Shown here piece after piece: positions 23,509-31,254 of a DNA stretch of 42,642 bases; position 1 is the stretch's first letter, and each line of letters opens with the position of its first letter. Source of the stretch: Salipiger pentaromativorans (GTDB taxonomy: Bacteria > Pseudomonadota > Alphaproteobacteria > Rhodobacterales > Rhodobacteraceae); NCBI RefSeq assembly GCF_024721115.1, contig NZ_JAMDHK010000008.1, forward strand, positions 78,274 to 120,915. Direction: 5' to 3'. Position numbers and translations under genes: made by a program. The notes under the pieces are model-generated. The model was not told the DNA's origin. It searched no databases and saw only the letters and a list, made by a program, of their open reading frames with translations.

Positions 23509-24195
23509 TCAGTATTCGTCGGCGTGGTCGATGTTGAAATTGTAGAGCTTGCGGGCCGAGCCGTAGCGCTTGAACTCTTCGGGCTTGGCATCGGCGCCCG
23601 CCTTCTCAAGCAGCACCTTCAGCGTCTCGATATGTTCGGGCCGCATCTCTTTTTCGATGCAGTCGGCGCCCAGCGATTTCACGCTGCCGCGCACAAAGAG
23701 CCGCGCCTCATAAAGCGAGTCTCCCAGCGCGTCGCCTGCGTCGCCCAGCACCACGAGGTTGCCCTTCTGCGCCATGAAGGCGGACATATGGCCGATATTG
23801 CCGTGCACGACGATGTCGATGCCCTTCATCGAGATGCCGCAGCGGCTCGATGCGTTGCCCTTGATGTTGAGCAGACCGCCATGGCCGGTGGCACCCGCAT
23901 ATTGCGAGGCATCGCCCTCGATGGTGACGATACCGGACATCATGTTCTCGGCCACGCCCGGCCCGGCAGAACCTTCGACGGTGACGGTGGCTTCCTTGTT
24001 CATGCCGGCGCAGTAATAGCCGGTCGACCCCTTGATGGTGACATTCAGCGGGCCGTCGAGCCCGCAGGCCATGGCATGGCTGCCGCGCGGGTTGGTGATG
24101 ACATAGGCCTCGTTGGCCTGCGCCTTTGCGGCGGCTTGCAGCGTGGTGTTGACGGCGCGCAAATCGGTGGCGGTCATGTCGAGCGTGGTGGTCAT
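23509..24195 (-). CDS. mgsB: N-methylglutamate synthase, GXGXG-helix subunit
   Basis: A 228-residue protein made of the right-handed beta-helix of the glutamate synthase C-terminal GXGXG domain, with repeated G-x-x-G-x-x-x-G turns (GLDGPLNVTIKGSTGYY, GPGVAENMMSGIVTIEGDAS, GGLLNIKGNASSRCG, GNLVVLGDAGDALG). It is a scaffold subunit with no catalytic residues of its own. It lies 3 nt after mgsA and 10 nt before mgsC, as part of mgsABC-gmaS. Confidence 0.92.
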   Translation of the reverse strand: MTTTLDMTATDLRAVNTTLQAAAKAQANEAYVITNPRGSHAMACGLDGPLNVTIKGSTGYYCAGMNKEATVTVEGSAGPGVAENMMSGIVTIEGDASQYAGATGHGGLLNIKGNASSRCGISMKGIDIVVHGNIGHMSAFMAQKGNLVVLGDAGDALGDSLYEARLFVRGSVKSLGADCIEKEMRPEHIETLKVLLEKAGADAKPEEFKRYGSARKLYNFNIDHADEY

Positions 24196-24198
24196 GGC

Positions 24199-25089
24199 TC
24201 AGCGCTCCCAGAAATAGACGGTGGCGGGTTCGGGTTCCCAGACCTTGGCGGTCTCGATACCCGGAAGATCGGCAAAGGCGCGGTATTCGCTGGCGAAAGC
24301 CACGTAATCCTCGGTCTCGGCCATCACGGCGGGTTTGCAGGCAATGGGGTCGCGGACGACGCCAAAGCCGTTCTTGGTGCCGGTCACGAAGGTGAAGAAC
24401 CCGTCGAGATCGTCGATCGTGCCTTCCAGAGCCTCGCCCAGCGTTGCGCCGTCGGCGATGCGCGAGGAGATATAGGCGGCGCCCACCTCGGTGTCGTTTT
24501 CCGACCGGGTGAAGACGCCCTTCTTCGCCAGCTTGCGGCGCATCTGGTTGTGGTTCGACAGCGAGCCGTTGTGCACCAGGCACTGATCCTCGGCGGTCGA
24601 GAACGGATGTGCGCCCATGGTGGTCACGGCGGATTCGGTCGCCATGCGGGTGTGGCCGATACCGTGGCTGCCGCCCATGGCGCGCAGGTTGAACCGCGCG
24701 GCCACGTCCTTGGGCAGACCCACTTCCTTGTAGATCTCCATCGAGGCGCCCGAGCCCATGATGCGCAGGCCCTTGTCTTCGAGAACGGCAATCGCCTCGG
24801 CGGCCTTGTCCTCGGGTACGACCAGCACCGCATGGGTATCGACAACCGTCACGGTCACCGGCGCGTCCAGCGCCGCGCTCAGCGCGGCCTCAAGCCCGTC
24901 GAACTCGGTTTCGGGTGCCTTCGACTGCACCGTGATCTTGGTGCTGCCCTCGGCCGCATCGCCATAGATCGCGATCCCGGCACTGTCCGGGCCGCGGTCG
25001 GTCATGGTGATGAGCATATCGGTCAGCATATCGCCCAGCTTGGGGCGCAGGTCATCCTTCTTCAGGAACAGCCCAACGATGCCACACAT
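24199..25089 (-). CDS. mgsA: N-methylglutamate synthase, amidotransferase subunit
   Basis: A 296-residue class II glutamine amidotransferase (Ntn hydrolase). After removal of Met1 the nucleophile is Cys2 in MCGIVGLFL. Other family parts are TDRGPDSAGIAIYGD, IGHTRMATESAV and LVHNGSLSNHNQMRRKL. It would hydrolyse the amide of gamma-glutamylmethylamide and pass methylamine to the MgsC site. The start at 25089 is fixed by the required Cys2; a longer opening to 25143 would bury it. It is the first gene of mgsABC-gmaS; the promoter region up to 25285 is shared end-to-end with the XRE gene's stop. Confidence 0.93.
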   Translation of the reverse strand: MCGIVGLFLKKDDLRPKLGDMLTDMLITMTDRGPDSAGIAIYGDAAEGSTKITVQSKAPETEFDGLEAALSAALDAPVTVTVVDTHAVLVVPEDKAAEAIAVLEDKGLRIMGSGASMEIYKEVGLPKDVAARFNLRAMGGSHGIGHTRMATESAVTTMGAHPFSTAEDQCLVHNGSLSNHNQMRRKLAKKGVFTRSENDTEVGAAYISSRIADGATLGEALEGTIDDLDGFFTFVTGTKNGFGVVRDPIACKPAVMAETEDYVAFASEYRAFADLPGIETAKVWEPEPATVYFWER

Positions 25090-25146
25090 GGTGTTCTCCG
25101 CAATGAATCTATCCGGGGCGCGATTGCGCCGCTGTAACATCACTAA

Positions 25147-25182
25147 GGGGAAATCTATTTTCTCTTCAAGAAAGTTTTTGAC
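25147..25182 (-). promoter_or_regulatory. Shared upstream element of methylamine operons (mgs copy)
   Basis: Minus strand: GTCAAAAACTTT, CTTGA, AGAGAAAATAG, ATTTCCCC, 58-93 bp before mgsA. Ungapped against the amt copy most positions agree, giving GTCAAnAAnnTTCTTGA then GAAAA. It probably includes the promoter. Confidence 0.5.
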
Positions 25183-25285
25183 CTCGGAGGAAGATTTCCA
25201 AGGTCAGCCGGAATTTGCCTGTTTCTTGGTCATATTCGTGGGATTTTCAGCATTTCCGCTCACAGCGTGAGCAAAATGCGCAATC

Positions 25286-25927
25286 TCAGCCCGCCTGCGG
25301 GTAGGTGATGACCGACAGATAGCGCAGCGGGAGGGCGAGAATTTCCTCCGGGCCGTGCGGTGCATCCGAATCGAAGAGCAGCGCGTCGCCGGGCTCCAGA
25401 AGATAGCTCTGGTCGCCGTGGCGATAGCTGACGCGGCCCTCCAGGATATAGAGGAACTCGATCCCCTCGTGCTGGAAGGTGGGAAACCGCTCCGACTCGT
25501 CGGTCAGCGTCAGCAGGTAGGGCTCCACCACGACACCGGAGTTGTTCGACCCGATATGGCCCAGAAGGTTATACTGATGCCCGGCCCGCGTACCGGCGCG
25601 CTCGATCTCGGCGCCCTGCCCCGCCTTCACATGCATCGCGCCGCGCGGCTCCTCGAAGCCGGAGAAAAGCTGCACCAGCGGCACGCCAAGCGCATTGGCC
25701 AGTGCCGACATGGTGTTCAGAGAGGGCGAGATGACCCCGTTCTCGATCTTCGACAGCATGCCCACGGACAGGCCGGTCTTGCCCGCCAGATCGCCGCCGG
25801 TCATGCGCTGGCGCTTGCGCAGTTCGCGCACCTGCCGGCCGATGGCCACTTCGAGGTTCTTTTCCCGCGCCTCCCCCACCGCATGGGGGTTCTGCGACAG
25901 CGGCGTGCTGCGTTTCTTCAAGGCCAC
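25286..25927 (-). CDS. XRE-family regulator with C-terminal cupin
   Basis: About 213 residues. The N-terminal helix-turn-helix (about 20-80) reads VRELRKRQRMTGGDLAGKTGLSVGMLSKIENGVISPS. The C-terminal cupin (about 110-205) shows HEGIEFLYILEGRVSYRHGD and LEPGDALLFDSDAPHG. This is the layout of PuuR/SutR-like regulators that bind small amines or amino acids. I choose GTG 25927, 4 nt after the stop of the preceding gene; the frame is open to 25957, and a TTG two codons on is an alternative. It sits beside mgsA and is co-transcribed with a binding-protein-like gene, suggesting a sensor pair for methylated amines. Confidence 0.85.
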   Translation of the reverse strand: MALKKRSTPLSQNPHAVGEAREKNLEVAIGRQVRELRKRQRMTGGDLAGKTGLSVGMLSKIENGVISPSLNTMSALANALGVPLVQLFSGFEEPRGAMHVKAGQGAEIERAGTRAGHQYNLLGHIGSNNSGVVVEPYLLTLTDESERFPTFQHEGIEFLYILEGRVSYRHGDQSYLLEPGDALLFDSDAPHGPEEILALPLRYLSVITYPQAG

Positions 25928-25931
25928 ACTC

Positions 25932-27224
25932 TCAATCTTCCTTGTCCGACATGGCATGTGCCAGGTCCGGTTTCACCCGCTGGTGCCAAAGCTGACCCTT
26001 GGCGCGCAGCTCTTCGATCAGCGTCGCGCCATGCGCCTCCAGCCAGTCGAGCACCGAGCCGAACTCCTGAATCCGCGCCTTGCCGTCGCGGATCGCCACC
26101 ACCGGCCAGTCGCCCACCAGCGCATTGTCGATGCCATAGACCTCGGTGCCCCACCAGCGCGCCATGCCGAAGGTGTGCGGCATGCTGCGCCCGCGCTTGA
26201 GCGCGGCCAGCACCGACGGGCTGGCAAGGCTGTCGGCCATCTCCACCGCGTCGTGCCAGCGATCAAGAATCGCGGCATATTCCCAGCTCACCGCCGTCCA
26301 CTCATCGGGGAAACGCTCGTTGAACGTGTCGAAGAAGGTCTTGGGACGGCGAAAGAAGAACTCCGCCCGCTCCAGCGCCGGATCGTCGAAATCCGGGAAC
26401 TGGAAGGTAAAGCGCTCCATGAAGACGGGCGAGGTTTGCGCCACCAGCCGGTCGTAATGATCGCAGGTACAGGCGAGGATCTCGCCCTGAAACCCCGCCT
26501 TATAGGCGGCAATTGTCAGCGCCTCGATCATCGGCGGCGCCGAGGAACACCAGCAGAGCACATCCGGCTCCGCCGCGAGCATCGTCTTTAGAATGGCGCC
26601 GGCATCGCCGGTCTCGGCATCATACTGCACCTCTTCCACGATCTCGCGCCCCGCCACGCGGCAGGCGGCGCGGTAGGTGGCAAGCGAGGGCAACCCCATC
26701 TCGTCGGCCTGCGAACACAGCGCCACGCGCCGTGCCTCGGGCCGGTGCCGCGCCAGCCATTCGACGCCGGTCACATTGAAGAATGGGTGCACCTCGGCGG
26801 GGGCGATCAGGGTCGGGTGATCCGGCGACAGGTCCGAGGGCAGCAGCGTCGCGGTCAGCACCCGCCGGTCCATCAGATAGGCCAGCGCCAGCCCCATGTC
26901 GCGCCCGCCAAGCGTCAGCATCAGCCGCACCTTGCGGGTCTCGACCATCTGCCGCGCGGCCTCCAGCGCCGCCTCGGCGCCCTGTGCGCTGTCCGCCTCG
27001 ACCAGCTCCACCAGATGCCGCCGCCCGCCGACCATCATGCCGCCGTGCTCGTTGATCCAGTCCACCCAGATCCGGCAGCCGTCGAGGCCCGGCCGCCCCC
27101 AGAATTCTTCCGAGCCGGTCAGCGGCACCAATGCGCCGATGCGGATGGGTGCGCGTTCCTGCACGCTGAGTCGGGGCAGACTCCCCGAAACGGCGAGGCG
27201 TTGGGCCAGTGACACTGCGCTCAT
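25932..27224 (-). CDS. Substrate-binding-protein-like protein without signal peptide
   Basis: A 430-residue protein of the LivJ/FmdD/AmiC type-1 periplasmic-binding fold: IRIGALVPLTGSEEFWGRPGLDGCRIWVDWINEHGG, MLTLGGRDMGLALAYL, VEWLARHRPEARRVALCSQ and SWEYAAILDRWHDAVEMAD. Its first 30 residues (MSAVSLAQRLAVSGSLPRLS...) are not a Sec or lipoprotein signal. The start is well fixed by AGGGGA 6 nt upstream, so the protein should stay in the cytosol. No permease or ATPase gene is next to it. It is divergent from tmm and coupled to the XRE-cupin gene, so a ligand-sensing role like AmiC is more likely than transport. Confidence 0.82.
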   Translation of the reverse strand: MSAVSLAQRLAVSGSLPRLSVQERAPIRIGALVPLTGSEEFWGRPGLDGCRIWVDWINEHGGMMVGGRRHLVELVEADSAQGAEAALEAARQMVETRKVRLMLTLGGRDMGLALAYLMDRRVLTATLLPSDLSPDHPTLIAPAEVHPFFNVTGVEWLARHRPEARRVALCSQADEMGLPSLATYRAACRVAGREIVEEVQYDAETGDAGAILKTMLAAEPDVLCWCSSAPPMIEALTIAAYKAGFQGEILACTCDHYDRLVAQTSPVFMERFTFQFPDFDDPALERAEFFFRRPKTFFDTFNERFPDEWTAVSWEYAAILDRWHDAVEMADSLASPSVLAALKRGRSMPHTFGMARWWGTEVYGIDNALVGDWPVVAIRDGKARIQEFGSVLDWLEAHGATLIEELRAKGQLWHQRVKPDLAHAMSDKED

Positions 27225-27289
27225 ATGGTCCCCTGTCGCTCAAAAAGAGGGCAAATCCTCACATTTCCCCTCCCCCGGATATTCCCCTA

Positions 27290-27328
27290 AAGAAAATTCA
27301 TTGACCAGAGGAAAACTTTTGGACCAAA
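27290..27328 (+). promoter_or_regulatory. Shared upstream element before tmm, with TTTGG-N-CCAAA
   Basis: AAGAAAATTC, ATTGACC, AGAGGAAAAC, TTTTGGACCAAA in the 176-bp divergent gap, 73-111 bp before tmm. It matches the amt and mgs elements apart from small insertions, and ends in a perfect TTTGG-A-CCAAA palindrome (27318-27328). TTGACC could be a -35 box. Confidence 0.5.
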
Positions 27329-27344
27329 CCAGAGTCAACCAATG

Positions 27345-27367
27345 GAACCAATTTATATGATTGGTTC
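27345..27367. promoter_or_regulatory. GAACCAAT-N7-ATTGGTTC palindrome before tmm
   Basis: Perfect 8-bp arms around a 7-bp AT spacer lie 34 bp upstream of the tmm start, where a bound repressor would block initiation. Arms resemble the amt-side palindrome TTGGTT/AACCAA. Likely GntR-type operator. Confidence 0.6.
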
Positions 27368-27400
27368 ATACCACAACAGAAGCCCAACGGGAGATCACGA

Positions 27401-28744
27401 ATGACCAAACGAGTAGCCATCATCGGCGCCGGCCCCTCCGGCCTTGCCCAGCTTCGCGCCTTCCAGTCCGCCGCCGCCCAGGGGGCCGAGATCCCGGAAG
27501 TCGTCTGCTTCGAGAAACAGTCGAACTGGGGCGGGCTGTGGAACTACACCTGGCGCACCGGCGTGGACGAGAACGGCGAGCCGGTGCATTGCTCGATGTA
27601 TCGCTACCTCTGGTCCAACGGCCCCAAGGAGGGCCTGGAATTCGCCGACTATTCCTTTGAGGAGCATTTCGGCAAACAGATCGCCTCCTACCCGCCGCGC
27701 GCCGTGCTTTTCGACTATATCGAAGGCCGCGTGATCAAGGCCGATGTGCGCAAGTGGATCCGCTTTTCCTCGGTCATCCGCTGGGTCGAATACGACGCCG
27801 CGTCCGGCATGTTCGATGTCACCGTGCACGACATGACCGAAGACCGCGTCTACAAGGAACGGTTCGATTACGTCATTTGCGCCTCGGGCCATTTCTCCTC
27901 GCCCAACGTGCCCGAATACCCCGGCTTCGACCAGTTCAACGGCCGCATCGTGCACGCCCACGATTTCCGCGACGCGCGCGAATTCGAAGGCAAGGACGTG
28001 CTGGTGATGGGCTCGTCCTACTCCGCCGAGGACATCGGCTCGCAATGCTGGAAATACGGCGCCAGGTCGATCACAAGCTGCTACCGCTCGGCGCCCATGG
28101 GCTTCAACTGGCCGGACAACTGGGAAGAAAAGCCCGCCATGGAGCGTGTCGAGGGCAAGACCGTCTATTTCAAGGACGGCAGCTCCAAGGATGTGGACGC
28201 GATCATCCTCTGCACCGGCTACAAGCACTATTTCCCGTTCCTGCCCGACGATCTGCGCCTGAAGACCGCCAACCGCCTCGCCACCGCCGATCTCTACAAG
28301 GGCGTGGTCTATGTGCATAACCCCAAGATGTTCTATCTGGGCATGCAGGACCAGTGGTTCACCTTCAACATGTTCGACGCCCAGGCCTGGTATGTCCGCG
28401 ACATCATCATGGACCGCATCGCGGTGCCCGAGGACAAGGCGGTTCTGGAAGCCGACGTGAAAGAACGGGTGGAGCGCGAAGAGGCCTCCGACGATGTGAA
28501 ATACGCCATCGAGTATCAGGCGGATTACATCAAGGAGCTGATCGCCGACACGGATTATCCGAGCTTCAACGTCGACGGCGCCACCGAAGCCTTCATGCAG
28601 TGGAAAAAGCACAAGGCCAAGGACATCATGGCCTTCCGCAACAACTGCTATGAATCGGTGATCACCGGCACCATGGCGCCCGTGCACCACACGCCGTGGA
28701 AAGACGCGCTCGACGACAGCATGGAAGCCTATCTTCAGAACTGA
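27401..28744 (+). CDS. tmm: Trimethylamine monooxygenase
   Basis: A 447-residue cytosolic flavin monooxygenase that oxidises trimethylamine to TMAO with NADPH and O2. FAD motif GAGPSG at 9-14; the FMO signature [11 protein letters not shown] at 179-189; NADPH-binding GSSYSAED at 204-211; [11 protein letters not shown] near 270. The segment [21 protein letters not shown] and the overall length are typical of bacterial Tmm rather than other FMOs. Identity is supported by the following Tdm gene. ATG 27401 has CGGGAG upstream. A terminator-like hairpin lies between it and tdm. Confidence 0.95.
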   Translation: MTKRVAIIGAGPSGLAQLRAFQSAAAQGAEIPEVVCFEKQSNWGGLWNYTWRTGVDENGEPVHCSMYRYLWSNGPKEGLEFADYSFEEHFGKQIASYPPRAVLFDYIEGRVIKADVRKWIRFSSVIRWVEYDAASGMFDVTVHDMTEDRVYKERFDYVICASGHFSSPNVPEYPGFDQFNGRIVHAHDFRDAREFEGKDVLVMGSSYSAEDIGSQCWKYGARSITSCYRSAPMGFNWPDNWEEKPAMERVEGKTVYFKDGSSKDVDAIILCTGYKHYFPFLPDDLRLKTANRLATADLYKGVVYVHNPKMFYLGMQDQWFTFNMFDAQAWYVRDIIMDRIAVPEDKAVLEADVKERVEREEASDDVKYAIEYQADYIKELIADTDYPSFNVDGATEAFMQWKKHKAKDIMAFRNNCYESVITGTMAPVHHTPWKDALDDSMEAYLQN

Positions 28745-28770
28745 AGGCGGGCCTTCCCCCTCCCCCTGAT

Positions 28771-28798
28771 CCGGGGGCCTTGCGTGCCCCCGGTCTTT
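28771..28798 (+). terminator. Terminator-like hairpin between tmm and tdm
   Basis: Stem CCGGGGGC/GCCCCCGG (28771-28778 with 28786-28793), 7-nt loop, then TCTTTTTCTTC. It is only 75 bp from tmm's stop to the tdm start and there is no room for a usual promoter, so it probably gives partial termination and less tdm than tmm. Confidence 0.7.
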
Positions 28799-28818
28799 TT
28801 CTTCGATGGAGACCGACC

Positions 28819-31185
28819 TTGCTCGACAAAATCGGCCAGCCCTTCCGACCCGGCGCGCCCAAAGCCTCCTGGCCCCGGCGCGCCGCGGCCTACACGCTCG
28901 CCCCGCGCGAGGAGCGCCACACCGTTCCCGGCGGCGGGGCGCTGCTGGTCGAGCTGCGGCAGGGCGACCGGATCTCCGTCACCAACACCGAGGGCGGCCA
29001 GCCCTGCGAGCTGCTGGCCGCCCGTTCCGACGGGCGCGTGGATGCGGGCCTGCTGGGCCTGAGCGCCGATGCCGCGGGCGACGGTCTGCGCGCGGTGCTG
29101 GAGAGCGGCGCGCCGGGCATCGTGCGGCTGCGGCAGGGTCTGGAAAAACGCGGCATCGACGCAAGCGCCCGGACCGTGGGCCTCTTCTCCGCCACCAGCC
29201 CCGCTGGCGACAGCGCCGAGGCCATTGCCCAGGCATCCGGCTGGCTGGTCATCGCCGCCCCCGCGCCTGCGCCCGATTTCGAAGCGCAGACCACCGCGAC
29301 GCCTCTCACCGTCACCATCATCCGCGCCGAAGCGCGGCAGGCGGGGCAGTTCGCGCTGCCCGATCCGCTCGCCGATCCGGTGCTGGACCTGCGCGTCGCT
29401 TCGGCCACGGCGCGCGCCTATCGCGTCGCCAAGGGCGAATACATCCAGATCATGGATGTGGACGGGCGCCAGTGCACCGATTTCCAGTGTTTCGACGCGC
29501 GCAAGGTGGACAAGGGCATCTTTCACCCGCTCGACGTGACCACCACCCGCACCATTCAGGGCCACGATTACCCGATGCCCGGCCTGCACGGGAAATATTT
29601 CGACCACGACCTGACCCCGCTGGTCGAGGTGGTGCAGGACACCTGCGGGCGCCACGACGCCTTTGCCCTGGCCTGCAACGCGAAATATTACGATGACATC
29701 GGCTATCCCGGCCACGCCAACTGCTCGGACAATTTCAACGCCGAACTCTCCGCCTATGACATCCCCGGCCGCCCCGGCTGGATGGCGGCGAATTTCTTCT
29801 TCAACACCGCCATCGACGCCCATGGCGTGATGGTCGCCGACGAGCCGTGGAGCCGCCCCGGCGATTACGTGCTGCTGCGCGCGCTGACCGATCTGGTCTG
29901 CGTCTCCTCGGCCTGCCCCGACGACACTTCGGCGGCCAATGGCTGGCACCTGACCGACATCCATGTGCGCACCTATGGCGCCGAGGAACGCTTTTCCCGC
30001 GCCACCGCCTGGCGCCCGACCCCCGACGAGGACCCGATCATGACGCGTCAAAGCGCCTTTTACGACAGTTTCGCCGCGATGACGCGCGACTTTGCCGATT
30101 ACAACGGGTTCTGGCTGCCGAACACGTTCCCGGACTGCGACACGGTGGAAAGCTACTGGGCCTGCCGCAACGACGTGGTGGTCACCGACCTCTCGGCGCT
30201 GCGCAAGTTCGAGGTCACCGGCCCCGACGCCGAGGCGCTGATGAACTGGGTGCTGACCCGCAACGTGGAAAAGCTGGGGATCGGCCAGGTGGTCTATTCC
30301 GCCATGTGCTACCCCCATGGCGGCATGATCGACGACGGCACGCTGTTCCGGTTGGGCGAGCATAATTTCCGCTGGATCGGCGGATCGGACGAGGGCGGCG
30401 TCTGGATGCGCGAGGAGGCGGCGCGGCTGGGTCTGAACGTGATGATCCGCTCCTCCACCGACCAGATGCACAATCTGGCCGTTCAGGGCCCGAAATCGCG
30501 CGAGCTGATTTCCGCGCTGTTCTGGACCGCCCCGCATCAGCCCGAACTGACCGGGATGGGCTGGTTCCGCTTCACGCCCGCGCGCCTCGGCGGCCCCGAA
30601 GGCGTGCCGGTGGTCGTCTCGCGCACCGGCTATACCGGCGAGCTGGGCTATGAGGTGTTCTGCCATCCCAAGCACGGCGCCGAGATTTTCAACGCGATCT
30701 GGGAGGCGGGCCAGCCGCTGGGGATGAAACCCATGGGGCTTGCCGCGCTGGATCTGGTGCGCATCGAGGCCGGGCTGGTGTTCGCCGGCTACGATTTCTC
30801 GGACCAGACCGACCCGTTCGAGGCGGGCGTCGGCTTTACCGTGCCGCTGAAATCCAAGACCGCCGATTTCGTCGGACGCGAGGCGCTGCTGCGGCGCAAG
30901 GAAACGCCGTCCCGCAAATTCGTCGGGCTGGAGATCGAGGGCCAGAACGCCGTGGCGCATGGCGACTGCATCCGCATCGGCCGCGCCCAGGTGGGCGAGG
31001 TCTGCTCGGCCATGCGCTCGCCCCGCACCGGGCAGTGGATCGCGCTGGCGCGGATCGACGTGGCCCATGCCGAAACCGGCACCGAGGTCGAGGTCGGCCA
31101 GCTTGACGGCCACCTCAAGCGCTATGCCGCGAAGGTCGCCGATTTCCCGCATTACGACCCGCAAAAGACCCGGCCCCGCAGCTAG
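28819..31185 (+). CDS. tdm: Trimethylamine N-oxide demethylase
   Basis: A 788-residue enzyme that splits TMAO into dimethylamine and formaldehyde, with capture of the C1 unit by THF. The N-terminal part to about residue 400 is a DUF1989 (urea-carboxylase-associated) domain, preceded by a partial second copy in the first 160 residues. Conserved Cys/His candidates for the metal site lie in DGRQCTDFQCFD (C219), QDTCGRHD (C276), HANCSDN (C302) and LVCVSSACPDD (C361, C366). The C-terminal half (about 410-788) is a GcvT-fold THF domain: ALRKFEVTGPDAEALMNWV, VQGPKSRELI, SRTGYTGELGYEVF. The start is TTG at 28819, with GGAG 7 nt before it; the nearby ATG is in another frame. Confidence 0.93.
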   Translation: MLDKIGQPFRPGAPKASWPRRAAAYTLAPREERHTVPGGGALLVELRQGDRISVTNTEGGQPCELLAARSDGRVDAGLLGLSADAAGDGLRAVLESGAPGIVRLRQGLEKRGIDASARTVGLFSATSPAGDSAEAIAQASGWLVIAAPAPAPDFEAQTTATPLTVTIIRAEARQAGQFALPDPLADPVLDLRVASATARAYRVAKGEYIQIMDVDGRQCTDFQCFDARKVDKGIFHPLDVTTTRTIQGHDYPMPGLHGKYFDHDLTPLVEVVQDTCGRHDAFALACNAKYYDDIGYPGHANCSDNFNAELSAYDIPGRPGWMAANFFFNTAIDAHGVMVADEPWSRPGDYVLLRALTDLVCVSSACPDDTSAANGWHLTDIHVRTYGAEERFSRATAWRPTPDEDPIMTRQSAFYDSFAAMTRDFADYNGFWLPNTFPDCDTVESYWACRNDVVVTDLSALRKFEVTGPDAEALMNWVLTRNVEKLGIGQVVYSAMCYPHGGMIDDGTLFRLGEHNFRWIGGSDEGGVWMREEAARLGLNVMIRSSTDQMHNLAVQGPKSRELISALFWTAPHQPELTGMGWFRFTPARLGGPEGVPVVVSRTGYTGELGYEVFCHPKHGAEIFNAIWEAGQPLGMKPMGLAALDLVRIEAGLVFAGYDFSDQTDPFEAGVGFTVPLKSKTADFVGREALLRRKETPSRKFVGLEIEGQNAVAHGDCIRIGRAQVGEVCSAMRSPRTGQWIALARIDVAHAETGTEVEVGQLDGHLKRYAAKVADFPHYDPQKTRPRS

Positions 31186-31208
31186 GCTCTCCGCGTCCGG
31201 ACCCTGCG

Positions 31209-31236
31209 GCGCGCCCTTGCCCAAGGGCGCGCGTTT
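31209..31236. terminator. Terminator after tdm
   Basis: A perfect 10-bp stem GCGCGCCCTT/AAGGGCGCGC (31209-31218 with 31223-31232) with a 4-nt loop, followed by GTTTGCATTT on the plus strand. It lies between tdm and the convergent MocR gene. Confidence 0.75.
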
Positions 31237-31254
31237 GCATTTCCGCCCCGGCGC

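Noticed and set aside
20742-23537. A 931-codon plus-strand frame opposite gmaS and mgsC
   Set aside because: Antisense shadow; composition is His/Arg/Gly-rich with no domain, and the opposite strand codes two clear enzymes.
28735-31224. An 829-codon minus-strand frame opposite tdm
   Set aside because: Mirror of the tdm frame with no family features.
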